The translations under genes and the position numbers were made by a program. From NCBI GenBank assembly GCA_035627915.1, contig DASPKT010000103.1, positions 1 through 25,897 of the forward strand: a stretch of DNA of 25,897 nt. Reading direction: 5' to 3'. The notes under the pieces were generated by a model, which searched no databases, was not told the origin of the DNA, and saw only the letters and a list, made by a program, of their open reading frames with translations. The stretch is from DASPKT01 sp035627915 (GTDB lineage Bacteria > Pseudomonadota > Alphaproteobacteria > Azospirillales > Azospirillaceae). Shown here in pieces: positions 8,501-16,902 of the stretch. The number at the start of each line of letters is the position of its first letter. Positions within the stretch are counted from its first letter, which is position 1.

Positions 8501-8980
8501 GCTGTCGCGGCCGCGCACCTCCAGCCGGTCCAGGTTCTCCAGAACCTGGCCGACGCCCCAGGCCACCATGTGCTGCGGCCGCTCGCCGGCGCCGTCCGGC
8601 ATCAGGGCGGCGGTGCGCTCCACATTGCCCAGCACCTCGTTGCGGACCTGCCAGCCATAGTCGCGCAGCCGCTCCGCCACCCGCTCCACCGCCGCCTCGC
8701 GGGCGCGGGGGCCGGCGCGCAATGCCGCCTCCAGCCCCTCCAGGCGGGCGGCCAGCGCCTCCAGCCGGCCGCGCACCGCGGCGTCGGTGGCGGCGGCCAG
8801 GTGCAGCGGGAACGCCATCAGCGCGTCGAACCGGGCCGCCAGCCCGTCCAGCGCGGCGTCGACGCGCGCGGGGTCGCCGGCATCGGCCGCCTCCAGCGCC
8901 GCCGCCGTCCCGGCCAGCCAGCCGAGGTCAGCGTCGCGCGTCCAGTTGCGGTTGGAGAGGAAGCCGGCGATTCCGCACAT
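5600..8980 (-). CDS. Giant GlmS-like protein: glutaminase domain with large insert, two SIS domains, extra C-terminal region
   Basis: This protein has 1,126 residues, nearly twice the length of GlmS (about 610). It starts MCGIAGF, giving the N-terminal Cys nucleophile of class II glutamine amidotransferases after Met removal. ATG 8980 is therefore preferred over GTG 8989, with GGGTGA six bases upstream. Residues about 9-145 are a helix-rich insert absent from GlmS. The glutaminase then resumes with RGRDSAGIAV, HTRWASHG (Arg258), NGDIDN (Asn296) and TTDTK (Asp324). SIS domain 1 is at about 515-660 (ISQSGTTTDT 577-586, ASTKAF 632-637). SIS domain 2 is at about 690-830 (EEIRIKLSEL, EDKKHIDLS). 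Residues about 830-1126 are an additional region I cannot assign. Glutamine-dependent sugar-phosphate amination or isomerisation is plausible, but the substrate is unknown. Confidence 0.9.
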   Translation of the reverse strand: MCGIAGFLSNRNWTRDADLGWLAGTAAALEAADAGDPARVDAALDGLAARFDALMAFPLHLAAATDAAVRGRLEALAARLEGLEAALRAGPRAREAAVERVAERLRDYGWQVRNEVLGNVERTAALMPDGAGERPQHMVAWGVGQVLENLDRLEVRGRDSAGIAVQLVIDGPFGPADLPPSLRDAYEAGRAGGDRSGSVAFHRLADGRSTVRFVYKVATLIGRLGDNGAALRAAIRADLVLWEAARRAGAMSAIAHTRWASHGAINLPNCHPVNGGLKGDNALELDGDADALFALNGDIDNYRALVESQVEAAGHAIPADVTTDTKIIPVLFRLDRSGGAASDRFLNTMRRLDGSMAIIMQHPEDPERLYLGQKGSGQSLFVAEVQDGIVIASENYGLAPRARRSVALAQVERGGLQVALSARDGEPGLDARTIDDGAPAALKAEPIEIFSRDIFRGGFQHFFEKEVHEAPASVAKTLVGRYRREGRAVSFDLGAQGIEGGGPWQGLRDRLRDASRPPVRRILVTGQGTAAIAAMGVAHLIRLALGNAAVSVESAKASELSGDLEGRSLDDALVIAISQSGTTTDTNRTVDLARAAGAWIHAIVNRRNSPLVRKSDSHLFTSDGRDIEMAVASTKAFYSQVAAGKLTALCLADALGTMDAARIHDELVALEGLPQRIQEVLDGEGAIRACAEAYAPRNRYWAVVGNGANKIAAEEIRIKLSELCYKSIPVDFTEDKKHIDLSTEPLTLVVANDLPPLLAQDTAKEVAIFKAHNGKPIVFAAKGETCFDAYAEAVVPLPSAGAGLDFVMATVAGHLWGFHAALAIDRSSRPFRELSVRLEAEAARAGGDLSAVAALVDERVEDCAEGGLDAALPASYAARLALLSTRLRGARAGTAEGGRAAADGLKLLQQVFEETSRPVDTIRHQAKTVTVGISRPGREISPLLHAALADLGVGAAQLAEHDRQLLVALSTIVVGIEGGVFYAVEGDGADGAPLLRAAARSGRSKGAASSYDRPRPAAGSKRKALRLGRAILSDGPEGAENLLLAPVFDDREWTVTGLVLLHAALVPQASLQQKTALLRDLRLYEDLFDAFHEAGAAAGDAGFAGFLESVSPRDLLFRTPAELLRG

Positions 8981-9031
8981 GATCGTCACCCGATATCAGA
9001 GACAGCCTTGATAGCCCGTCCGGCCGAGCGG

Positions 9032-9093
9032 CGGAAAGGGGCCTTTCCGGACACTCCCCCGCCCGGCGCGCGCACCCCCTCCGATCGGGGTGC
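9032..9093. repeat. Inverted repeats in the divergent glmS-like/arsC intergenic region
   Basis: The 226-bp gap between the divergent GlmS-like gene and the arsC-type gene carries two inverted repeats. One is CGGAAAGG-GG-CCTTTCCG at 9032-9049. The other is GCACCCC-N8-GGGGTGC at 9072-9093, flanked by further GC-rich symmetry. They are candidates for operator sites or mRNA hairpins for either gene. No clear -35/-10 pair was recognised. Confidence 0.4.
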
Positions 9094-9206
9094 CGGCGCG
9101 CCCGGTCCTTGGACACCGCCAATCCAGCGGAAAGATGGCGGACTTGGCCGGCACCGGCGCCGCCGCTATCCTCGCCGCCCCTCGATCAGGAAGGAGAAGC
9201 GCCATC

Positions 9207-9542
9207 ATGGACGTCACCATCTGGCACAACCCGAAATGCAGCACCTCGCGCAAGGTGCTGGAGGCGATCCGCGCCCGCGGCGTGGAGCCGGAGGTGGTGG
9301 AGTACCTGCGCACGCCGCCCGACCGCGCCGCCCTGACCGCCATGCTGGCGCGCCTGAAGGCCTCTCCCCGCGACGTGCTGCGCGCCAAGGGCAACGACGC
9401 GCTGCTGGAGGGCGCCCCGTCCGACGCGCAGCTGCTGGACCTGATGCTGCGCCACCCCGTCCTGATCGAGCGGCCCATCGTGGCGACGCCCAAGGGCGCC
9501 GTGCTGTGCCGCCCGCCGGAGCGGCTGGAGGAGGTGCTCTAA
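9207..9542 (+). CDS. arsC: ArsC/YfgD-family reductase (glutaredoxin-type arsenate reductase family)
   Basis: The 111-residue protein has a thioredoxin-like fold of the ArsC family. NPKCSTSRK gives the active-site Cys11 in the loop where ArsC has NPxCGTSR. YLRTPP and a C-terminal RPIVATPKG...CRPPE are the hallmark substrate-binding segments with the conserved Arg residues. Canonical members reduce arsenate to arsenite using glutathione and glutaredoxin. The spacing and C-terminus look closest to the E. coli YfgD type, whose physiological role is less certain. ATG 9207 follows AAGGAG by about ten bases. Longer in-frame reading from 9090 is rejected because family homology begins at MDVTIWHN. 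No ars transporter or ArsR regulator is nearby, so it is a stand-alone gene. Confidence 0.88.
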   Translation: MDVTIWHNPKCSTSRKVLEAIRARGVEPEVVEYLRTPPDRAALTAMLARLKASPRDVLRAKGNDALLEGAPSDAQLLDLMLRHPVLIERPIVATPKGAVLCRPPERLEEVL

Positions 9543-9567
9543 CCCCCTTGCGTGGGCGGGGCCGTGG

Positions 9568-9590
9568 AACGTCCGGGGCCCCTGGACGTT
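9568..9590. repeat. Inverted repeat between arsC and the small downstream gene
   Basis: AACGTCC and GGACGTT form a 7-bp perfect inverted repeat around a GGGGCCCCT core, 26 bases after the arsC-type stop codon. It could be a 3' hairpin for that gene or an operator for the small ORF beginning at 9627. Only scattered T residues follow (ATTTCTGT), so terminator function is uncertain. Confidence 0.4.
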
Positions 9591-9626
9591 AACCCATTTC
9601 TGTCCCGCAACCGAGGTGCCGTGCCC

Positions 9627-9776
9627 ATGAGGCCGATGAAGCCCATGCCCATCGATGAGAACAACCCGCCCTCGGAGGTCCGCCAGGTCAAGCCGTCCGA
9701 CCTCCCGCCGGAAGAGCGCGAGCGCCTGCTGCGCCTCGGCAACACGCCCAGCAAGCGCAGCCAGGGCTGGGGCTGA
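9627..9776 (+). CDS. Small hypothetical protein, 49 residues
   Basis: I do not recognise this protein. It has a proline-rich N-terminal half with MRPMKPMP, and a short predicted helix PPEERERLLRLG at about residues 27-38. The tail NTPSKRSQGWG is basic and Gly/Trp-ending. It has no membrane segment and no Cys or His. ATG 9627 has GAGGT nine bases upstream. An in-frame GTG at 9621 lies too close to that site. Evidence that it is real: a good ribosome-binding site, a defined stop followed 55 bases later by a hairpin terminator, and less extreme composition than neighbouring shadow frames. Confidence 0.6.
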   Translation: MRPMKPMPIDENNPPSEVRQVKPSDLPPEERERLLRLGNTPSKRSQGWG

Positions 9777-9831
9777 GGCTCTCCGACAGATACGACCCGG
9801 GCCGATACGGTCCACGCCGATACGATCCTCA

Positions 9832-9855
9832 GGGGCGCCTCCGGGCGCCCCTTGT
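9832..9855 (+). terminator. Rho-independent-like terminator after the 49-residue ORF
   Basis: An 8-bp perfect stem GGGGCGCC / GGCGCCCC with a TCCG loop (9832-9851) is followed by TTGTCGTT. It lies between two convergent genes, the small plus-strand ORF ending at 9776 and the minus-strand kinase ending at 9885. It most likely ends the plus-strand transcript. The T-tract is weak. Confidence 0.6.
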
Positions 9856-9884
9856 CGTTCCGGCCCGTTCCGCTTCCGCCTTCC

Positions 9885-11867
9885 TCAGTCCACCGCCGCC
9901 GGGGCGCGGCGGCGCTCCGCGCCCGGCGGGGCGGCGGCCAGGGGGACGCTGAAGGACACCGTCGTGCCCTTGCCGGGCTCGCTGTCGACCTTAAGCTCGC
10001 CGCCGTGGCGCAGCACCAGGTCGCGCACCAGGGTCAAGCCCAGCCCGGTGCCGGTCTCGCCCCGGGTGCCCGGCTGGCTGCCGGTGGAGGGGCGGAACAG
10101 CTGCTGCACCCGCTCCCGGTCCATGCCGACGCCGTGGTCGGTCACCGCCAGCTCCAGCCGGTCGCCCAGCGCGCGCGAGGTGACGTGGATGACGCCGCCC
10201 GGATGGCTGAACTTGATGGCGTTCATCAGCAGGTTGCGCAGCACCGCCAGGATCATGGTGCGGTCGGCCAGGATGTGGCGGTCGCCCACCGCGTCCAGGA
10301 TGCTGACCCGCTTCGCCTCCGCCGCAGGGGTCACGTCGCGCACCGCGCCCGAGACGACCTCGTGCAGGGCGATGACGGCCGGGGCGAAGGGGGTGCCGGA
10401 CATCTGCACCCGCGACCAGTGCAGCAGGTTCTCCAGCAGCTCGTGCACGGTGCGCGCGCTCTCGTGGACGGTCTTGGCGAAGTCCGCCACGTCGGCGGCG
10501 CGCATGCGCGACCCGTGGTTCGCCAGCTCCTCCGTCATGCCCAGCAACACGTTGAAGGGCCCGCGCAGGTCGTGGGAGACCAGGGAGAAGAAGCGCGTCT
10601 TCTCCCGGTTCAGGAAGTCCAGCTCGTCATGGGCGGCGCGCAGGTCGGCCAGCGCCTGCTCGGCCTCCGCGCGCGACGCCCGCTCCGCCTGCACCGCCTG
10701 GGCGCGCTGGCGCAGGATGCGGCCGATCATGGCGTTGCTGAGCAGCAGCACGAACAGCAGCGTCGCCGACAGTCCGGCCAGCGACAGCGCCGTCTCCTTC
10801 AGCATGGGCACCGTCAGCGCCGAGCTCGGCACCAGGAAGACCATGCGCCAGGGCGCCCGGGCCAGCGGCCGGACCGCGGCGAAGTGGCCGCCCACCTCCG
10901 CCGGTTCCGGCCCCAGCCCCTTGAGGCCGGGGACGGCCACCCCCTCCGGCAGCACGTCGGCCAGCCGGCGCAGCGTGCCGTCGGCGGCGACCGGCGCCAC
11001 GGTGGGATGGGCCAGCAGCTGGTCCTGCTCGTTCACCAGCACCAGCGTGCCGCCGGGGTAGGGCGGGCGGGCGACATGGTCGACGAAGGCGGCGAGCGAG
11101 AGCTCGATGGCGACCAGCCCGGCGAAGCGCTCCTTCACGTCCAGCGGTGCCGCGACGGTGACCGTCCCCTGGCCGCCGGGCATCGGCTGCACGTCGGTCC
11201 AGTACACCCCGCGCGCCGGGTTCTGCGCCGGAAGGGCCATGCGGTAGGCGCTGCGCCGCGGATAGGTCTCCAGCAGGTCGGTCGCGTTGGAGGGCGCCCA
11301 GGGGAACAGGTTCAGCATGCCCGACGCCGAGGCGTAGTAGGCGCGCGTGGCCCCGTTCAGCTCCCGCAGGATGATGGAGAACAGCGGGTTGAAGGTCAGC
11401 GCCATCGCCGCCTCCTGCCGCCAGGCGGACGGGTCGGGGCGCTGCAGCCCCTCGCGCCGGCGCGCGGCCGCCGTGGGCAGGGCCATCAGGTTGCCGACCA
11501 TCGCCTCCGAATAGGGCGGCGGCACGCGGTCGAGGGTGAACAGCCGGCCGGTCTCGTCGCCCGGGTTGCTGGCGAGGAAGGCGTCCAGCAGCGCGCCCTG
11601 GGGCGCCCCGCCCTCCGCATGCTCGGCCAGGTGGAAGCGGGCGCGGCCCCGCAGCGCCTCGGTGAAGGCGGCGCTGGCGGCGAGCTTGTGCTCCAGCTCC
11701 AGCGCGCGCTCCTCCAGCTCCTGCCGGATCACCGCCTTGGCGGTGTCCATGCGCTGCTGGAAATGGCCGTGCACCAGGGCCAGCGAGACGCAGACGCTGA
11801 TGGCGACCGTGAAACTGAGGATGCGGCCCGGTCCTACGGCCTCCATCCAGGTCGCCCAACGCATCAT
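9885..11867 (-). CDS. Membrane sensor histidine kinase with large periplasmic sensor domain
   Basis: The protein has about 660 residues. TM1 is at about 15-36 (ILSFTVAISVCVSLALV) and TM2 at about 358-380 (LSLAGLSATLLFVLLLSNAM). Between them lies a periplasmic domain of about 320 residues that looks like a double-Cache sensor (PARGVYWTDVQ, GLVAIELSLAAFVDHV, LVLVNEQDQLLAHP), though this is by pattern only. A coiled linker leads to the H-box SLVSHDLRGPF (His432), the N-box NLLMNAIKFSHPGG (about 545-558), G1 TDHGVGM and G2 GETGTGLGL. There is no receiver domain. ATG 11867 is chosen because TM1 follows closely and GGGA lies six bases upstream. It is divergent from the 7TMR-DISM kinase and no response regulator is adjacent, so its partner is encoded elsewhere. 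Confidence 0.9.
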   Translation of the reverse strand: MMRWATWMEAVGPGRILSFTVAISVCVSLALVHGHFQQRMDTAKAVIRQELEERALELEHKLAASAAFTEALRGRARFHLAEHAEGGAPQGALLDAFLASNPGDETGRLFTLDRVPPPYSEAMVGNLMALPTAAARRREGLQRPDPSAWRQEAAMALTFNPLFSIILRELNGATRAYYASASGMLNLFPWAPSNATDLLETYPRRSAYRMALPAQNPARGVYWTDVQPMPGGQGTVTVAAPLDVKERFAGLVAIELSLAAFVDHVARPPYPGGTLVLVNEQDQLLAHPTVAPVAADGTLRRLADVLPEGVAVPGLKGLGPEPAEVGGHFAAVRPLARAPWRMVFLVPSSALTVPMLKETALSLAGLSATLLFVLLLSNAMIGRILRQRAQAVQAERASRAEAEQALADLRAAHDELDFLNREKTRFFSLVSHDLRGPFNVLLGMTEELANHGSRMRAADVADFAKTVHESARTVHELLENLLHWSRVQMSGTPFAPAVIALHEVVSGAVRDVTPAAEAKRVSILDAVGDRHILADRTMILAVLRNLLMNAIKFSHPGGVIHVTSRALGDRLELAVTDHGVGMDRERVQQLFRPSTGSQPGTRGETGTGLGLTLVRDLVLRHGGELKVDSEPGKGTTVSFSVPLAAAPPGAERRRAPAAVD

Positions 11868-12118
11868 CCGTTCCCGCCCCCGCGGATGCCAAGGACCATC
11901 AGGAAGAGGTACCATGCCGCCGCCCGCGCATGCAATGCGGCGGGCCCCGGCGGAGGGCCGGGACGGATGCGGAGGCGCGAATACCACTTCGCCCTGCGGA
12001 ACCGGTCCGCTTCCTCTCCATCCCGGCGCGACACCCCTTTATCGCGCGCGCGTTTTCCCCTAGCCTCGGGGCGGCTTGGGACGGCGCCGAGGGGGGCGGC
12101 CGCGCGGGGGAGGAACGG
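11868..12118. promoter_or_regulatory. Divergent control region between two sensor kinases
   Basis: This 251-bp stretch separates two divergently transcribed kinases and must hold the promoters for both. An imperfect inverted repeat (CCCGCGCAT-GCA-ATGCGGCGGG) lies at about 11922-11944. A relatively T-rich patch (CCCCTTTATCGCG ... CGTTTTCCCC) lies at about 12037-12060. No convincing -35/-10 pair or small gene was found. Confidence 0.4.
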
Positions 12119-14215
<2,097 letters not shown>

Positions 14216-14318
14216 CGGCGGCCCTTCCGCCGCCTGATCGCCTGGGCGCCTTGTCGCTTGATTTCACGGCGCCGGCCTTCCACCCTGCTCCGGGAGAGCG
14301 CTCCAGCAGGGAACCGCG

Positions 14319-15359
14319 TTGCCCCTCCGCCCCGACCGCACCGCCCGCCTCCTGCCGGCCCTGCTGGCCGCCTGGCTCTGCCTGGCGCCGGCCGCCGCGG
14401 AGGAGCGCGCGCCGGCGGTGGAGCTGACCGTCTACACGACCGCCGAGCAGGAGCACCTGCGCCTCTACAAGGACGCCTTCGAGAAGGCGAACCCCGGCAT
14501 CCACATCCGCTGGGTCCGCAACGCCAGCGGCGTGCTGACCGACCGGCTGCTGGCGGAGCGGGAGGCCGGCGGCGCCGACGCGGTGTGGGGCCTGGCCGCC
14601 ACGTCGCTGATCCGGCTGGGACGCGAGGGGCTGCTGCTGCCCTACGCGCCCGCGGGGCTGGAGGCCATCGATCCGCGCTTCCGCGACACGGCGGACACGC
14701 CCGCATGGATCGGCACCAACATCTGGTCCTCGGTCGTCTGCCTGAACCGCGCGGCACATCCCGGCGTGCCAGCGCCGACCGCCTGGCGCGACCTGGCGGA
14801 CCCGGCCTTCCGCGGCCTCGTCTCCATGCCGAACCCGCTGTCGTCGGGCACCGGCTACCTGATGGTGGCGGGCTGGATCCAGATGATGGGGGAGGAGGAG
14901 GCCTGGCGCTTCATGGACGCGCTGGACCTGAACGTGGAGACCTACGCCATCTCCGCCAGCAAGCCCTGCCGCATGGCCGCCGTCGGCCGCGTCGCCGCCG
15001 GCCTGTCCTTCGAGTACCGGGCGGCGCAGCTGAAGGCGGAAGGGGCACCCATCGACATCCTGCTGCCGGCCGAGGGGCTGGGCTGGGACATGGAGGCCGC
15101 GGCCGTCCTGCGCTGGACCGACGCGCCCGAGGCGGCCCGGCGGCTGATGGACTTCGCCGCCTCGGAGGCGGCCAACCGGCTGTATGCCACCAACTACGCC
15201 ATCGTCGCCCACACCGGCGTGACGCCATCGCTGGAGTTCCTGCCGCCCGGGCTGAAGGACCGGCTGCTGGCGCAGGACATCGCCTGGGCGTCCGACAACC
15301 GCGAGCGCATCCTGGCGGAATGGCGCCGCCGCTACGGCGCCAAGGTCGAGGAGCCCTGA
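14319..15359 (+). CDS. Periplasmic binding protein, 2-aminoethylphosphonate ABC-transporter type
   Basis: This 346-residue extracellular solute-binding protein has a signal peptide at about 1-27 (APAAA). The body matches from memory the putative 2-aminoethylphosphonate-binding family (TIGR03261-like, related to Fe3+-binding AfuA proteins). Landmarks are ELTVYTTAEQ, WGLAATSLI, MPNPLSSGTGY (170-180), FEYRAAQLKAEGAPIDI and AEGLGWDMEA. It would bind a small anionic organophosphonate or similar ligand in the periplasm. TTG 14319 has AGGGA six bases upstream and gives a complete signal peptide. No ABC permease or ATPase gene lies in the window, so it is an orphan binding protein. Its closeness to the 7TMR-DISM kinase gene suggests either a sensory role or a transporter encoded elsewhere. 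Confidence 0.85.
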   Translation: MPLRPDRTARLLPALLAAWLCLAPAAAEERAPAVELTVYTTAEQEHLRLYKDAFEKANPGIHIRWVRNASGVLTDRLLAEREAGGADAVWGLAATSLIRLGREGLLLPYAPAGLEAIDPRFRDTADTPAWIGTNIWSSVVCLNRAAHPGVPAPTAWRDLADPAFRGLVSMPNPLSSGTGYLMVAGWIQMMGEEEAWRFMDALDLNVETYAISASKPCRMAAVGRVAAGLSFEYRAAQLKAEGAPIDILLPAEGLGWDMEAAAVLRWTDAPEAARRLMDFAASEAANRLYATNYAIVAHTGVTPSLEFLPPGLKDRLLAQDIAWASDNRERILAEWRRRYGAKVEEP

Positions 15360-15384
15360 TACTTCCGATATCGGATGATTCCCC

Positions 15385-15414
15385 TTGACCAGCGCGGCGG
15401 ATTGCCCAACTGTA
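15385..15414 (+). promoter_or_regulatory. Candidate sigma-70-type promoter for the 15452 sORF unit
   Basis: TTGACC (15385-15390) matches the -35 consensus at five of six positions. A 17-18-base spacer leads to AACTGT/ACTGTA (15408-15414), a weak -10. Transcription would start near 15420, about 15 bases before the extended Shine-Dalgarno sequence. The -35 is clear for this GC-rich genome and the -10 is poor, so this is a candidate only. Confidence 0.45.
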
Positions 15415-15434
15415 GGAACATTGGCGCAACCAAC

Positions 15435-15450
15435 AGAAAGGAGGTGATCC
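15435..15450 (+). promoter_or_regulatory. Extended Shine-Dalgarno: 16-nt complement of the 16S rRNA 3' tail
   Basis: AGAAAGGAGGTGATCC is an exact complement of the usual alphaproteobacterial 16S rRNA 3' end (GGATCACCTCCTTTCT), as recalled from general knowledge. Ordinary sites pair over four to seven bases. GGAGG ends seven bases before the ATG at 15452. The match stops at ATCC and does not continue into 16S sequence, so it is not an rDNA fragment. It should recruit ribosomes extremely strongly or trap the 30S subunit. Confidence 0.8.
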
Positions 15451-15451
15451 G

Positions 15452-15520
15452 ATGTCTCGTTCCTCTATGCGGACCCGCGCGGATCTCTCCGTCTTCACGG
15501 CGGGGGCCGCTGCGGCCTGA
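15452..15520 (+). CDS. 22-residue small ORF (possible leader or small regulatory peptide)
   Basis: ATG to TGA encodes 22 residues: a Ser/Arg-rich start (MSRSSMRTRADL), then SVFTAG and a run of four Ala. I do not recognise it as a named family. It is preceded by an exceptional 16-nt Shine-Dalgarno sequence and followed after 18 bases by a small hairpin and a strong terminator, so it forms its own unit of roughly 180 nt. The next gene is convergent, so it is not an attenuation leader for a downstream gene. It may be a small protein, or the translated part of a regulatory RNA. Confidence 0.6.
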   Translation: MSRSSMRTRADLSVFTAGAAAA

Positions 15521-15537
15521 CCCGCAAGCGGAAACGT

Positions 15538-15554
15538 TCTACGGCTACCGTAGA
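15538..15554 (+). repeat. Short hairpin between the sORF and its terminator
   Basis: TCTACGG-CTA-CCGTAGA is a 7-bp perfect stem with a three-base loop, extendable by a G-U pair. It lies directly against the terminator stem, so the RNA would end in two stacked hairpins. Such tandem 3' hairpins are common in small regulatory RNAs. Confidence 0.6.
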
Positions 15555-15555
15555 G

Positions 15556-15597
15556 ACCGGGCCGGCCTCCCCCTAGGGAGCCGGCCCGGTTGCTTTT
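15556..15597 (+). terminator. Strong rho-independent terminator
   Basis: An 11-bp perfect stem ACCGGGCCGGC / GCCGGCCCGGT encloses a further 4-bp stem, and TGCTTTT follows. It ends the short plus-strand unit containing the 22-residue ORF. It sits eight bases beyond the stop codon of the convergent metallohydrolase gene. On that strand no T-run follows, so termination there would be weaker. Confidence 0.85.
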
Positions 15598-15604
15598 CGG
15601 GGCC

Positions 15605-16678
15605 CTACTCGATCTTGGCCCCCGGCACGATGGGCTCGCCCCTGGCCTCCTGCCAAGCGGCCTGGATGCCCGGGAAGACGAACCATTCCTTGAAGAAGCG
15701 CCGGTTCCAGGCGCTGCCCTGGGCGAACAGCTCGGCCTGGCGGTCCAGCGTGACCCGCTTGCGCACCTCCTCCTTCGACACGCCCTCGCGGGCCAGCGGC
15801 CCCACCTGGTCGCGCAGCTCGCGCACCAAGGCGATCAGCCGGTCCAGGTAGCCGCGGTCGGTCTGCACCAGGCCGTGCCCCGGCACCAGGTAGGCGAAGT
15901 CGTAGCCGCGCAGCGTCTCCAGCACGCCGATCCACTCGCCGGGGAAGACGTTGAAGGCGAAGGGGAGGGGGGCGATGACTAGGTCGCCCGTCGCCAGCAC
16001 GCGCTGGCGCGGCAGCCAGGCGACCGCGTCGCCGTCGGTGTGGCCGCGGCCCATGGCGACCACCTCCACCGGCGCGTCGGCGTCGTGCAGGACCAGACGG
16101 CCGGTGAAGGTGACCGGGGCCGGGTGCGCGACCACGTCGCGGTAGGCCTCCGACAGGGCGCCCGCGTCCTCCGCCGCCCGGGCCCAGCCGCGCCGCATCT
16201 CCTCCGGCAGGTCGGCGCGCGCGGCCAGCTTGCGCAGCGTCTCCACATAGCCGCCGAAGTCCTTCCCGTAGGTCTTGATGTAGGCCATGGGCGGGCCCAG
16301 CATGTTCTCCCGCGTGCGGGTGGTGGAGATCAGCGCCACCCCCGGCCACGCCTTCAGGAAGGCGGCGGCGCCCAGCGTGTGGTCGCCGTGGTAGTGGGTG
16401 AGGACCAGCGCCTTCACCGGCTTCGGGCTGATGGCGCGGATCTGCGCCACCACCTTCTCCCCCGCCGCCGGCGCGCCGCCGGCGTCGATGACGACCAGCC
16501 CGTCCGCCTGCTCCACCACGGTCACGTTGCCTTCGGGCTGGATGCGCATGTCGTCGGGACGGAAGACCCGGTGCACCCGGTCGGTCACCTTCTCCGTCCT
16601 GAAATCGTAGATCCCGTTCTCCGCCGCCGCCGGCCCCGCCAGCAGGAGCGCCGCGGCCACCGCAAGACCCCGCCACAT
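15605..16678 (-). CDS. Secreted metallo-beta-lactamase-fold hydrolase
   Basis: This 357-residue exported protein has a signal peptide at about 1-19 (AGPAAA). The MBL metal site is complete: HYHGDH at 95-100 (His95, His97, Asp99, His100), His213 (GRGHTDGD), Asp232 (ATGDLV) and His268 (PGHG). This indicates a two-zinc periplasmic hydrolase. Residues about 290-357 form an extra C-terminal segment. SoxH-like MBL hydrolases are known companions of PQQ dehydrogenase systems, and such an operon starts about 2 kb away. A link here is inference, because this protein is longer than the ones I recall. ATG 16678 follows a GGGGGCGG stretch. The substrate is unknown. Confidence 0.85.
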   Translation of the reverse strand: MWRGLAVAAALLLAGPAAAENGIYDFRTEKVTDRVHRVFRPDDMRIQPEGNVTVVEQADGLVVIDAGGAPAAGEKVVAQIRAISPKPVKALVLTHYHGDHTLGAAAFLKAWPGVALISTTRTRENMLGPPMAYIKTYGKDFGGYVETLRKLAARADLPEEMRRGWARAAEDAGALSEAYRDVVAHPAPVTFTGRLVLHDADAPVEVVAMGRGHTDGDAVAWLPRQRVLATGDLVIAPLPFAFNVFPGEWIGVLETLRGYDFAYLVPGHGLVQTDRGYLDRLIALVRELRDQVGPLAREGVSKEEVRKRVTLDRQAELFAQGSAWNRRFFKEWFVFPGIQAAWQEARGEPIVPGAKIE

Positions 16679-16804
16679 GTTCCGCCCCCAGGAATGAAGT
16701 ATTCAGGCAAGCCTAGGGGCGGCAGGCAGGACGGATCAACTGTATTTATCCGATTAATATTGCCGGCTCGCTACGATCGCTGAGCAATAGTACCGCCGGC
16801 GGGA

Positions 16805-16898
16805 CGATCGCCCCTTCCGTCCCCGCCGGGGTCGCGGCGGGCTTGCCGGCCCGCCCGGCCGCCGCGATGATGCGGCGGTACTGGGGACGGAGGGATCG
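16805..16898 (+). promoter_or_regulatory. Leader with inverted repeats that could mask the GNAT ribosome-binding site
   Basis: The 224-bp divergent gap contains an AT-rich patch (about 16740-16760) that may hold promoters. CCTTCCGTCCCC (16813-16824) can pair over 12 positions, one of them G-U, with GGGGACGGAGGG (16883-16894), which includes the Shine-Dalgarno sequence of the GNAT gene. A second pair, AGTACCGCCG (16789-16798) and CGGCGGTACT (16873-16882), interleaves with it. The two helices could only coexist as a pseudoknot. Function is speculative in such GC-rich DNA. Confidence 0.3.
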
Positions 16899-16902
16899 AG
16901 GC

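Noticed and set aside
3692..9592. A 1,966-codon open frame on the plus strand
   Set aside because: It runs opposite several well-supported minus-strand genes. Its translation is repetitive, rich in Gln, His, Arg and Gly, and shows no domain. It is a by-product of high GC with few stop codons.
9802..9825. Direct repeats of GCCGATACG
   Set aside because: Only two nearby copies plus one partial copy, short and without known context. Chance is a sufficient explanation.
14216..14240. CGGCGG...CCGCCG as a terminator after the 7TMR-DISM kinase
   Set aside because: The stem is only six base pairs and no T-run follows. Such stems are expected by chance at this GC content.
15435..15450. Possible fragment of a 16S rRNA gene
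   Set aside because: The complement match ends after 16 bases. Sequence on both sides does not continue into 16S or spacer sequence, and an ATG and short ORF follow at proper distance.
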